From Sapria himalayana (Eukaryota; Streptophyta; Magnoliopsida; Malpighiales; Rafflesiaceae), in NCBI GenBank assembly GCA_029783825.1, contig JAREIK010000343.1:4608294-4672293 (forward strand): a stretch of DNA of 64,000 bases, in the 5' to 3' direction. The notes under the pieces were generated by a model. The model ran no database searches, had not been told where the DNA came from, and saw only the letters and a list, made by a program, of their open reading frames with translations. This document shows, in pieces, positions 22,441-33,689 of this stretch (the stretch's first letter is position 1; every line of letters starts with the position of its first letter). The position numbers and the translations under genes are program-made.

Positions 22441-23545
22441 TAAAGAAAATTATTTATTAAAAGAAGAACGAGAACAAGAAGAAAGAATAAAAAAATAAGA
22501 ATAAGAATAAGAAGGAGGTGGAGGAGGAGGAGGAGGAGAATAAGAAAAAGAATAAGAAGAAGATAAAGAAGATAAATAAAAAAGAAGAAAAAAGAAGAAG
22601 AAGAAGATGATGATGATGATGGGGAAGAAAGAGAAAAAGAAAAATAAGAAGAAATAAGTAAAATAAGTAGTAGTAGAAGATCAAAAAGAAGAAGAAAAAG
22701 GAAAAAAAGAAGAATAAATAAAAGAAAGAAAAAGAAAAAGAATGAATAAAAAGAAGAAGTAGAAAAAACCGAAGAAGAAAAAGATTGAAAAAGAAGAGGA
22801 AGTAGTAGAATAAATAAAAGAAGAAGAAGAAAGAAGAATAAGAATAAGAAGAAGTAATAAGAAGAAAATGAAAAAGAATAATAAAAAAAGGAGGAAGAAG
22901 AAAAAGAAAAAAGAATAAGATCAAAATGAAAAAGAAAAAAAGTAGAAATGGTAGAAGAAAATGAGGAAGAAGGAAAAAAAAGAAGAAAAGAAAAAAGTGA
23001 AATATAAAAAAAATAAGAAGTATAAAAAGAAAAAGTGGAAGATGAAAAAAAAGAATAAGAAGTAGAACAAGAATAAAAGGAAGAAAAAAATAAAAAAGCA
23101 TAAGTATAAAAAGATGATGAAGTAGAAGAAAAAGAAGAAATAATAATAATAATAATAATAATAAGTAGAAGAAAAAAAATAATAAAAGAAAAAAAAAGAA
23201 AAAAAAGGTTGACAAGACAAAGAAGGTGAAGACGAAGAGGAGGAGGAGGAGGAGGAGGGGGTGGAAGAAAAAGAAGAGGTGGAGGAGGAAGAAGAAGAAG
23301 TGGAAGAAAAATAGGTGAAGGAGGAAGAAGAAGTGGAAGAAAAATAGGTGGAGGAAGAAGAAGAAAAAGAAGAAAAAAAAAAGAACAAAATGATAAAGAC
23401 AAGGAAAAAGAAAAATAAAAAGAAAGGGAATGAGATAAAAAGGAAGAAAATGAAGAATAAATGTAAAAAAAAGAAATAGAAATAGAAATAGAACAAGGAA
23501 AAATAAGAAAAAAAAAACAAAAAATAGAAGAGAGAAAAAGAACAA
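22441..23545 (+). repeat. 1.1-kb polypurine (GAA/AAG/GAG) low-complexity tract
   Basis: The plus strand is almost entirely A and G for about 1.1 kb, broken only by scattered T and rare C. The main words are AAGAAG, GAGGAG, AATAAGAA and GATGATGAT. The long minus-strand open frames here are only Phe/Leu/Ser/Tyr-rich low complexity caused by pyrimidine codons. They show no conserved domain, so I do not call a protein. The tract sits between the RT and RNase H ends of a decayed Copia element. Confidence 0.9.
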
Positions 23546-23689
23546 AGCTAGACAGAGCAATGAAAGAAGTTTCATGGTATCAAACATCAATCTATATGAT
23601 AAATAATCTCGAATCTCATTCTTGAACAAAATATATTTATATTCAATTTTATTACAAATGAGAAAATAACTTTGAAATATAGTACTCAT

Positions 23690-24140
23690 GAACATTCGAG
23701 TGATATATTGACAAAGTCTTTAAAAAAAGATTAGTTTATCAACTTCAAACTTTGCTTGGTGTATGCAACTTTGAATCGAGGAGTGATGAAGGATAGTTCA
23801 AGTTTTTTGAAAATCATGTTGCTTGAAGAATGTAAAATGAAGAAGAAAAAAATACTATTAGTTTTCAATATTATAAAGTCATGTTGTTTTTTTTGTAGTT
23901 TTTTATAGTCATGTCAGTTGCATGGTTATAAATAGGGATGCTCATTTCTTAATATGGATCAATCTGAGTGCTTTGTACATCATATTTTATTTTCTTCTCA
24001 AGGCTCAACATGTTTGTTTTGTCCATATTCAAAAAAAAATCTTGTATTGTAATGTTATCTTTAATAAATTTTCTATGTATATAATATAAAAAATTGATCA
24101 AGAGATTAGTGGCACTATGTTGTTGATGTAGAGAACTTCT
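23690..24140 (+). pseudogene. Copia RNase H tail and probable 3' LTR
   Basis: At about 23698-23780 the translation reads SDILTKSLKKD, a stop, then FINFKL, the last motif of Copia RNase H (usually ADI.TK.L). A purine-rich CGAGGAGTGATGAAGG (about 23777-23792) could be the polypurine tract and LTR start. The following AT-rich stretch contains a TATA-like TTATAAATAGGGATG at about 23927, typical of an LTR promoter. The LTR end is not recognised. This is probably the 3' end of relic E. Confidence 0.55.
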
Positions 24141-24618
24141 CAATGAGTGGAAAGTTCAAAAACTATAGTTTTCTAGCAAAAACTACTGATGATGATATTC
24201 CAATGGTAGAGGAGTTCAGTGAAGATGAATCGGTTTACAACCTAATAGCCTCTCTAGCATAAAATGATTAAATATGATAAATAGGCCAATATGACAAATT
24301 TTCAAACCTGCTCAATTTTTTATTATTGCGACCTATGCACTTTTAGTTGTAGATATAGTTACCATTTCTACCTATGTTAAAGTTGTTCAAAGTTTAAAAT
24401 ATAAATAGTAGAAGAAAGCCTAAGATGAAGACATACAGTCTCTTGAAAAGAATTAGTCTTGACAGGTAACTCAACTATCGAAGAACAAGAAAATAATTGA
24501 GTACAAATAAGTATTCATGAAGAAAGAAAAATTTTCAAAATAACACTATATTAGTAGTGAAAGGCAATGTGAAAAAAAAAGAATTAATTAAATTGATATA
24601 TTTTCTCCAATTGTTAGT

Positions 24619-24802
24619 CATTCCTTTATTTATAATTTGATTCCTTGGTAGCACAATTTTAATTGTAATTATTTTAACATAATATGAAAACCACATTTAT
24701 GCATGTTATTCATTCCTTTATTTATAATTTGATTCCTTGGTTGCATAATTTTGATTGTAATTATTTCAACATAATATGAAAACCACCTTTATACATGTTA
24801 TT
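24619..24802. repeat. 92-bp tandem duplication
   Basis: CATTCCTTTATTTATAATTT begins at 24619 and again at 24711. Both copies end with CATGTTATT. The two 92-bp units differ at fewer than ten positions by eye, so the duplication is younger than most of the decay around it. There is no coding content. Confidence 0.9.
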
Positions 24803-24819
24803 AGAAGGTAAAATTTACT

Positions 24820-25245
24820 TGACTCAATCAAATAGATTAAAGGTTGCTTGTAAATAAAATTACTTTTATACATTTAATAAACTACTATATGGATGAAATG
24901 ATCTTTGAGGCCATGATATAAGCAATGTAACATGTTCATGATTGAAGAAATCACTAGAAGGATTAAATACACAATGTGAAATTATGACCATTATATTTAC
25001 ACCCACAAACTATGATGAGGGTCTTTAATCTTATACTAATGTACATTGATGATTTGTTGATTATCTCAAAGAGTTATAAAGAAATTCAAATGTTAAGACA
25101 CAATTGAATCAAGATTTTGAAATAAAAAACTTGGATGAAACCAATGAGATTCTCAACATGAAGATAATCATAGATTGGAAGGAGTACAAACTTTGTTTGA
25201 TACAAAAAAAGTAATTGTAAAAAGTACTATAATATTTTGGCATGC
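24820..25245 (+). pseudogene. Copia reverse transcriptase relic F
   Basis: At about 24885-24970 a decayed SLYG.K..LR..Y stretch is followed by MFMIEEITRRIKYT. At 25020-25245 the catalytic part reads LILMYIDDLLIISKSYKEIQ, then NQDFEIKNLDETNEILNMK and YKLCLIQKK. The usual YVDD is YIDD here. The fragment stops where the left LTR-like sequence (25249) begins, so the Gypsy element downstream may have inserted into this Copia or replaced its end. No matching 3' part was found after 31600. Confidence 0.78.
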
Positions 25246-25248
25246 TAA

Positions 25249-26680
25249 GTAGTTACGACTTTGTTACTTTGCATAATTTAATCATTTAGGTAAAATTTCA
25301 AAAAATCATTAATGAGAGTATCTCATCAATTAAGATCCATAAGTACACTGATCATACAATTAGTATGATAAACTTTTATCTTAATATCAATCACATATGG
25401 ATTAGATCAATAGTTCGGCTATTCAACAAGATATAACTCATTTTCAGTTAACTAGATTCTCAAATTTTTAAACAATCTTAGGTTCAAAATTTGTGGATAG
25501 AATTTATGTGGATCCATTAAGTTGTTTGACATTTAGTATGTTGGACAAAGAAATAAAGTTGGGGTATTATGCAATGATGCCTTGTCCTATTGGCATACAA
25601 GGTGATTGTCACCATTGAGCTTTTCTTAATGGTGGTCTCCTCATAGTTGTCTCATCATTACGTTATGACCAATATGATAATTCATCCCTACATGAGGATA
25701 ATTCATAATCACATACTTTTTATGTTAGTGCATTAATTATCTTTGATAGTTGTTACGCATGCATAATCTTTTCTATTAGTTTCCATTATTATAAAGAGTA
25801 ATAATTGGTAAAGTTTATAAGTATTTGTACTTTTTTATTTGTAAACATTATACTCACATAATTAATATATACTCCTCTCAAGTTTCACTGATAGAAACCA
25901 TTTGAGTAAATCACAAGGTTTGTCACAACCTTGTCACCACAAACTAATTCATGTCTTGAAGATTGTCTATCACATTTTTCCTTGATAATGATATAAATCT
26001 CACTTTAAAGGTGAACCTCCTGAAAGAATTTTTTATATAATATCAATTCCAATTGAGAATCAGTCCCTCTAAGATGTGTACAATATATTGACATGCAAAA
26101 GTATTTATACTTTTAACTTCATAAGCTCAATATTCACAATGATTAACATGCCCAAACTTTGAAGTTTGATGTATAGGTTCATTTCATGCATCATAATAGG
26201 AAGGTCTATCACCACCTTCCTATCATATGAATGAATGAGTTTCATTTCTTACCTATTATTTTTCATCATGATAACATTACACAAATTCACTATTAGTCAA
26301 AACCCTAATTCAAGTTCTATTTAGTTACTATACATTAATATCAATAACATAAAATAAATTAAAACTTTAATATATCAATAAAACAAATTAATTACATCAT
26401 ATAATTCAAATCATACAAATATTAAACTATGCTAAATTTATACAAATTTCTGAATCTATCATTAGAGGAAGGGGTTTGAAAGCCATATATTTCAACTTTA
26501 GGGATTATTATATGTCTTGCATCTCTTGCTTACTTGTAGAACTTCTAAGAAGTGCAAAAGTTACTCCTAGGATTTGTAGTTTTTATAGTTTTTTTTGTTG
26601 TACGAGTGAGAAGGAGAAGAAATAAAAAGATCTTTGAAAATTCTCTAACTTTCACATTTATAGTTGGATGACTTTAAATT
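25249..26680 (-). repeat. Left LTR (3' LTR) of minus-strand Gypsy relic
   Basis: This 1.4-kb block is repeated in the same orientation at about 30180-31595. Shared landmarks include TTGTCACCATTGAGCTTTTC, GTTTATAAGTATTT and a similar order of short segments throughout. Identity by eye is only around 70-75%, so the element is old. It lies at the expected distance from the minus-strand Gypsy polymerase. The exact TG...CA edges could not be fixed. Confidence 0.7.
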
Positions 26681-26689
26681 AATCTAAAT

Positions 26690-28570
26690 AGAAAGTTATA
26701 AATTTTAAAAGAATGTCATAACTTTTAAAAGAATGTCATAACTTTGGCTTCAACTATTCAACATGAGGTCACAACTCTAGAAAAATGGTTGTGACTATAT
26801 TCAATATCTTGATAATTTTATAACACAATCTCATGATGTTGCCAATGACATGGCTTGGGCCTAATCTCTTTGTAACATAAAGTAACGACATTGTGAAATG
26901 GTCATGACCCCATGCATTTAATATTTGTAATCCATATCTCTTAATGTGTCTATGGTGTTGTGAGTGGTCATGATACTAGCATTTTCTTATCTTGTATAAC
27001 ATATTGTCATGGCACTATTAAGATGTCATAACATTTAAACTTAATTTATACATACAAGTCATATTTATGTCTTCCTTTGAGGAGAAGGGTTATGATATTG
27101 AAAATTTTCATTCTTGAGTAATATTCTCTGTAAAATTTAGTATTCCAAAAGTTATAGCTTTGAATAATTTTATTAAATTTGACATGAGTACTTGTGACTA
27201 TTCAATTTATTATAGCTCAAAAATCATAACTTTGTAAAATTATCATGGTCCTAACTTGAGACTATTGAGCCATATAAAGATAAAGTCATAACTTTGTAAA
27301 ATTAGTAGTGACCTTGAGTATTAGTGAGGTACTTTGTTACAATGATTAAAAATTAATATTGTAGCCATTAAAAATTTTCAAGCTAAGTATGTCATTCCAT
27401 GATAATATCATAGTTATTAAGAATGTGTTATAAAATAAAAATATTATACTAATGAGGAAATAGGGTCATGGCATAGAAAAATTTTTATCGACCAATTAAT
27501 TAGAGTTTCAGCTAAGAATTGAGCTTAAAACTACAAAATTCTTATAATCTACCTCCTCTTTTAAATACTTCCACAAACTTATAGATTTCATGACTATTCA
27601 TCAAAGTTCTCTATAATACCATAAATTATGAAATAAAAATATCTTAGACTAATTTCCATGTCTACATATCATTATCAACAACTAATAATATATAAAAATA
27701 TTTAGTAATTTAAACACCAAATAAATTCACACTAAAATAATTGTTTATTCCTAAGCAATAACTTCCTCTAAAAAATAATAATAAATATTCACTATCATAC
27801 TGAATTCTGAATTATTATGACTAGATTTGAGTATCATAGGATTAATAAATAGTAGAGCAACTTTAAGTAGATATTTTTGATGATCATGGTAGGGTTTAAG
27901 TTCAATACCTATACTTATGGGTCATTGGGTTTGATATTTATTTATATGGTAGATATAGGTATTTATTGTATCACACATATAGAAAAAAAAGTTATTGAGT
28001 TTCCTCCTAAGCAGTACTATATTTAACATCAATAACTAGACCATCAAAGCCTACTTAACTCCATTAGAAATCTTAGATGTCCATATGATGTTTTTAGTAT
28101 ATTATTTCACTTTTTTCTTATTGGTCTCTTTATTTAGCCCTTCACCAACAACACTTATCTCTAAGATTATTTCTTTATTTGATGATATAACTTTAATAAA
28201 TATCATGGCTTCTTTTTCTTTGCTCTAGTGTTCCTTTTCATTATGGATTCCCAAAGTCATGGCACTGAGTACTACTATTGCTTTGACTTTAAACATGACT
28301 TTTTATTTTTCTTTATATAGTTCCAAAGTTATGGTATTATGCATAGCCATGATTTTGTAGTATACCTTCTACTTGCCATTTTCTTTATCTAATTCCAAAG
28401 TCACTATGTTTTTCCTATCCATGGCTTTGTCTTTAGGTTTTTGATGAACAAATAGATTATGAACCACCTAAGTCATGGCATTGGGCATAGCCATGGCTTT
28501 GTCTTCTATCTTTCCTTATACATTTTTATTCTAAACCCAAAACTCATGGCACTTGGCAAAGCCATGGCTT
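26690..28570 (-). repeat. Noncoding 3' region of Gypsy relic with GTCATGAC-type words
   Basis: Between the left LTR and the integrase tail there is about 1.9 kb without coding signal. It holds recurring words such as GTCATAACTTT, GTCACAACTC, GGTTGTGAC and GGTCATGACC (26700-27060). A second group of AAGTCATGGCAT...GCCATGGCTTTGTC units, about 70 bp apart, lies at 28240-28570. The words are partly self-complementary. Confidence 0.5.
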
Positions 28571-28599
28571 TATCTTTGATTTACTCTTCCATGAATTCT

Positions 28600-29880
28600 A
28601 TCTTAGTCATATAATATTTCACCATTTGTCTATTCATCTTAAATTCTTTTTTCAAAATTTGACTTCATTGTGATAGTCCCATAAGGTGTCATGGATGTTA
28701 TTTTGAATGGACTGCTCCATCTAGATTTTAATTTTCTTGAAAAATAATTTCAATTGAGAATTACAAACTATTACCATTTCTCCAACTTTGAACTCTCTTT
28801 TATTAATAAATTATTGTCATGTTATTGTTTTGTCATGTCTTTATATATTTGTGAGCTATTATATGATTTATTTCTCAATTCTTTTAATTAGCTCATGTGT
28901 ATGGCTCGCATTTCCTCTGCATCCTTCAAATCATATTTTAACTTCTTGATTGTCCACTAAACCTTATGTTTGAGTTCAATAGGTAAATGAAAAGGCTTCC
29001 TAGATATAAGTCAAAAAGGAGACATTCCCAATAGTATCTTGAAAGCAATTTAATAGGCCCATAATACCTCCTACAAGTATTGGGACCAATCTTTCCTAGA
29101 TGAATTGAATGTTTTCTCCAAGAGTTTCTTTATCTCCCAATTTGAGATCTTTACTTGCTCATTTGTTTTCGGATAATATGAGAGCCTCTTCTTATATTTA
29201 GTTCTATGCCTTCCCAAATATGCTTCAAATATTCTATTGTAGAAGTGGCTTCCTCCATCACTTATTATACATAGTCGTACTCCAAATAGAGTAATAATAT
29301 CTTGGTGAAAGTATTCTAAAATAGTTCTCACATCATTTTTCTACATTATTTTTGCCACTTCTATTCATTTTGATACATAGTTAATTGTTAATATAATATA
29401 TTATTTTTTACAAGATATTGGAAAAGGATCCATGAAGTCTATACTTTATACATCAAAGATTTCCACTTCTAAAATGTCATTCAATAGCATTTTGTTTTAC
29501 CTAGTTATATTTCTATATCGTTGGCATATATCCTAACAACACACCATGCTTTGAAAATCATGAAATAATATTGGCCAATAAAAACTGAGAAATAATTGAT
29601 GAATATGTCCATGATTTCTTCATTAAAATCATCAAAAATTTCATTCATGCATCTTTGAAACATAGCAAATAAAATTCAAAATCCAAATAGTATACTTCTA
29701 AATGAGAATGTTCCATTTGGGTAGGTAAATATTATTTTCTCTTGGTCTGCATAATTAATCATGATTTGCTTGTACCATGAAAAATCATCTAGAAAACAAT
29801 AATAAGTATGAAAAGAAATTTTTCCAATGTTTGATCTATGAACTAGAGAGGTTAGTGATCTTTAGAGATTCTTCTTGGCT
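28600..29880 (-). pseudogene. Ty3/Gypsy RT-integrase relic with internal deletion
   Basis: Read right to left: RT at about 29580-29800 with YYCFLDDFSWYKQI, then DQEKIIFTYPNGTF and MFQRCMNEIFDDFNEEIM. The integrase zinc-binding part follows at about 29500-29560 (CQRYRNIT). The integrase core is open at 29071-29331, with GVRLCIISDGGSHFYNRIF, where the D of SDGG is a catalytic residue, and KLLEKTFNSSRKDW. The integrase tail lies at about 28640-28800 (REFKVGEMVIV). The RT C-terminus and RNase H are missing between 29560 and 29580, about 1 kb less than in a normal element. Integrase downstream of RT marks it as Gypsy, not Copia. Confidence 0.85.
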
Positions 29881-30179
29881 CTTCCTCCTTATTCTCTTTA
29901 GGTTTTAATTATTGTTTTGGTTGATATTTATGTTGAATTCCTTGTTATTAGCTCAGAAAATGGTGCTAAAAATATATATATATAATACAAAAATGTAAAC
30001 AAAATCAAATACAATCATCCACATTTAAATAAGTTAATATGACTTAGCATGTAGATTAAACAATATTTATCAGATATAATGCTATCTAAATTACTAAAAA
30101 TAAATTATTCTTTTATAAAAATAATTATAGTTGACTAACCAAATTAAATAATCCCTAATAATGGTATTGAAAACTTATT

Positions 30180-31595
30180 GTGACTTTGTTATTCTCCCTA
30201 ATTTAATTAGTTTAGCGATGTCACAAAAACTCATTAATAAGAGTATCATGTCAACTTAAATTCATAAGTGTATGGATCATATAATTAGTATAATAGACTT
30301 TTTCCTAAAAGAATTGTATCGATAGTTCAGTTATTCAATAAAAGACAACCTATTTTCAATAAATTGGATACCTAGATTATTAAATAATCTTGGTCCATAA
30401 TTTGTGCATTTAATTTATGTGATGTCATTAAGTCATTTGATATATATTATGTTTGGCATAGAATGAAAGTTAGGGTGTTGTGCAATGATTGCTTGCCCTA
30501 TTACCATATAATGTGGTTGTCACCATTGAGCTTTTCTCAATGGTGATCCCCTCATAATTATCATATTGGTATATCACTACTAAGATAATAATTTATTATT
30601 GCATGAGATTCATTCATAATCTCATATCTTTTATGCAACTTCATCAATTGCCATGATGTTTCATATGTAAACTCTTATTCATTAGCTTCCATTTTCATAA
30701 AGACTAATGATTGATATAGTTTATAAGTATTTATATTTTCTACTTTGTAAGTATAATACTTATATAATTAATATATAATTCTCTCAAGTTTCACTAGTGG
30801 GAACCATATGAGTAAAAGGAACTCATAAGGGTTGCCACCACCTTGTGAATCATAACACACTCACACATGTCCTGATCATTTCCTATCAATGTTCTCATTG
30901 GTAATGATATAACTCATACACTAAAGGTAAACTCCTTGGATGAACATTTTATATAATATCCATACCAATCGATAACTAGTCACTTTAAGATACATATAAT
31001 AGATAGACATGTAAAAATATTCATACTTTTAATTTCATAAGCATCATACTCATAATGATTAATATACCTAAATTTTAAGTTCGACATGTATATTTATCTC
31101 TTACTTCATAATTGAAAGAGCTATCACCATCTTCCTATCATATGCATAAGTGATTCTCATGGTTTACCTATCATCATCCACCACAAAAATCTCACACAAA
31201 TCTATTTTTAATCAAAACATTAATTCACGTTCTATTGTGCCATCATTCATCAATGTCAATAACATAAAATAAATCAAACTAATAATGTATCGATAATTCA
31301 AACCAATTATATCACATAATTTAAATCACACAAGCCATAGACTAATACTAACTTCATATAAATTATAGTGTCTATTTCTAGAAGAGAGAAATTTGAGAGC
31401 AACACTCCCAACTCTAGAAATTACCATAAGTCATGCATCCCTTGCTTGCTTTTGGAGCCCCTAGCAGTGAAAAATTCTCACTATGATTTGCAATTTGTAT
31501 GGCTTTGCTTGTTCTTTGAGGAAGAATGGGAAGAAAGGGAAGAAATAGAGAGATATTTTCAAATAAATAACTTTAACTTTTATACTTGAGAAGCT
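30180..31595 (-). repeat. Right LTR (5' LTR) of minus-strand Gypsy relic
   Basis: Diverged copy of 25249-26680 in the same orientation. It starts near TGTGACTTTGTTATT and can be followed to about CTTTAACTTTTATACTTG. A short match to the left copy (CTCT.TAACATAA.G) continues near 31620, so the true edge may be slightly farther right, with a deletion. The expected PBS beside it is not recognisable. Confidence 0.65.
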
Positions 31596-31599
31596 TTAC

Positions 31600-32585
31600 A
31601 TAACACTGAGTAGGGTCTCTCTATAACATAAGGTTTCATTGATATGAAATAGCCACAAGTTATAATATATCATAAAACCTAATTATGAACAATTAGCATG
31701 CACATGAGACGGAGAGGCTCTTTGAATAAAAATATAACCTCTTTTCATTTACTTGATTATCCAACAATTATAGAAATTATTTTTGTACTCTTAGAATTTA
31801 ATTGTAATCCACTTTTTTGAGTGCTTTTTTTAAGATATTTATTATTTTGAATCACTATGATATTATGCATTGATGTGATAAGTATCTTTATCCAGAGGTA
31901 AAACATTTCTTGTTCAAGACTCATTAGTTATAGTTTCTAATTTTCATAACTAAGACTATTGAGATCTTAATCTCTCCTAGATTTGTGACAAGTAGAAATA
32001 TTATGCATTAGGTATTCTTTTTAATCATCATTTTATTATATATACTATTCATTATAATTCATTTGTACAATAGTTGCATTTTGTATTATTCATCTTGAAC
32101 TCAATTTGGATTTTGGATGAAGATAACATGATTAATTCCTACAAGGAGACAAATATTACCCCAAGTCATTCTTCCATGTGTGATTATAATTATTTTGTAT
32201 ATTGCTTATATTATACAATTACACATATACATTATGTATATAGGTACACCTAATGAAAATCATAAATAGTGCACAAGTATCCCATTTTAGCATGGTATTT
32301 TAGAGAGATTAATATCTCAGCATCCTTACCACCACATCTATTGGACTAAGATATTTGTCATCACATCAAGATCAAGGGATGACCTCCAATAGATGCATAC
32401 AATACAAAGACTTCCCATGTGATTAGTCATTCATTATTATTCTTGCATAAATACTTACAACTTTAAAATTCTTATAAGATTTAATATATTAGTATTTGTA
32501 TAATCACATGCATATAGATACACATATATATTATATATCAAAAAAATATGTGTGATGTAACTTCACATATATTAAATTCCACGTG
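31600..32585. other. AT-rich stretch, nothing recognised
   Basis: No domain, transposon end or RNA gene could be recognised. The sequence is AT-rich with short open frames broken everywhere. It separates the Gypsy relic from the next Copia element. Confidence 0.5.
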
Positions 32586-32589
32586 CAGA

Positions 32590-33392
32590 TGAGTCTTTTC
32601 TTTTAATTCTACTTCTAGAATTGAGTTTCTATGTGTGTGTGTGGTGCACTCGTATACTATGTAAAAAATATAGGGGTTTTGAGATATAGTACATAATAGC
32701 ATGTGTGAAAAACCTGTGTGTGGTGCTCTCTTATACTATGGGTGAAAAATAGGATTCTCGAGATATAGTGTATTTTATTTTTTTACATAGAATTGTGTGT
32801 GTGAAAAGTCAATGTGCATTTCTACCACTTCTATTATTTCCAAGCTAAGGAACAGAGTTTGAAGATTGGATTGCATGTCGTAAGGAATTGGAGCTTGGAT
32901 AATTTTGAAGATTTTGAAGATTTTGAAGTAATATAAAAAATCTCCTCTTAGGTCTAGAAAAAAAATACTATCATGTTGTTGATTCTAATCCATACATCTG
33001 AATAACTGACCCTATACCTAAAGAATAACGTGGAAAAAAATCCAAAACATCCAATTTAAATTCTAGGTATACATATTTATACTAGATTCTTGATTTCTAA
33101 AGTTTTATATCTTATAAAATATATTTTGGTACAAAACATAATTTTTGGACATAATATGCTTTACATACTTTTTATACATGTGAAGAAGTCTCTAACATAT
33201 AATGTTTAATTTGATATGGTTAATACATTAACATTATTTTCACTAGTTTGTATTTTATAAAATTTTATATTGAAGTTGTTCTTCATTTTGAAGTATTGAA
33301 TTTATTTATTTTCATTGTTTAAATTAATCAACCATTTTTCCTATTATTTTGTAATTTTGAATAAATCATGGTTGAAATATCCCACTCCAACA
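32590..33392 (+). repeat. 5' LTR of Copia relic G
   Basis: The block can be aligned over its length with 36419-37131. Shared segments include CATGTCGTAAGGAATTGGAG, ACAAAACATAATTTTTGGA and ATTTTATATTGAAG.TTGTT. It starts about TGAGTCTTTTC and ends CCACTCCAACA. It is about 90 bp longer than the 3' copy because a GTGTGTGGTGC..CT..TATACTATG segment is duplicated (about 32635-32690 and 32710-32760). No matching 5-bp target duplication was found. Confidence 0.78.
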
Positions 33393-33430
33393 TTTGCTAT
33401 CTGAGTGAGGTTCTAATTCCACCCAAAAAG

Positions 33431-33442
33431 TGGTATCTAAAC
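33431..33442 (+). other. Primer-binding site of Copia relic G
   Basis: TGGTATCTAAAC is close to the initiator-Met PBS TGGTATCAGAGC. It lies 38 bases after the LTR end and before the gag remnant. Confidence 0.7.
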
Positions 33443-33689
33443 TTCTATTTAAGAGAATGTTCATTATTGATATTGTGATAATATTCAATATATCCGTTAT
33501 TATTATATTGGTATTCAATTATTTTGATATCAATATAGTGATTTCGGATAAATTTTGAGATATTTTTGTTTAGGTTAATTACTAATGGCTAATATTAGAT
33601 TTTATTATAAAGAATGATTATTTTATAATAATAAAGTTATCAGAAACTAATTATTCTATTTGAAAAAATAAAATCTATGACTATCTTAT

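Noticed and set aside
22428..23695. Minus-strand open frames of 324, 412 and 199 codons
   Set aside because: They are Phe/Leu/Ser/Tyr low complexity in all frames because the strand is pyrimidine-only. There is no domain, no codon bias and no start context.
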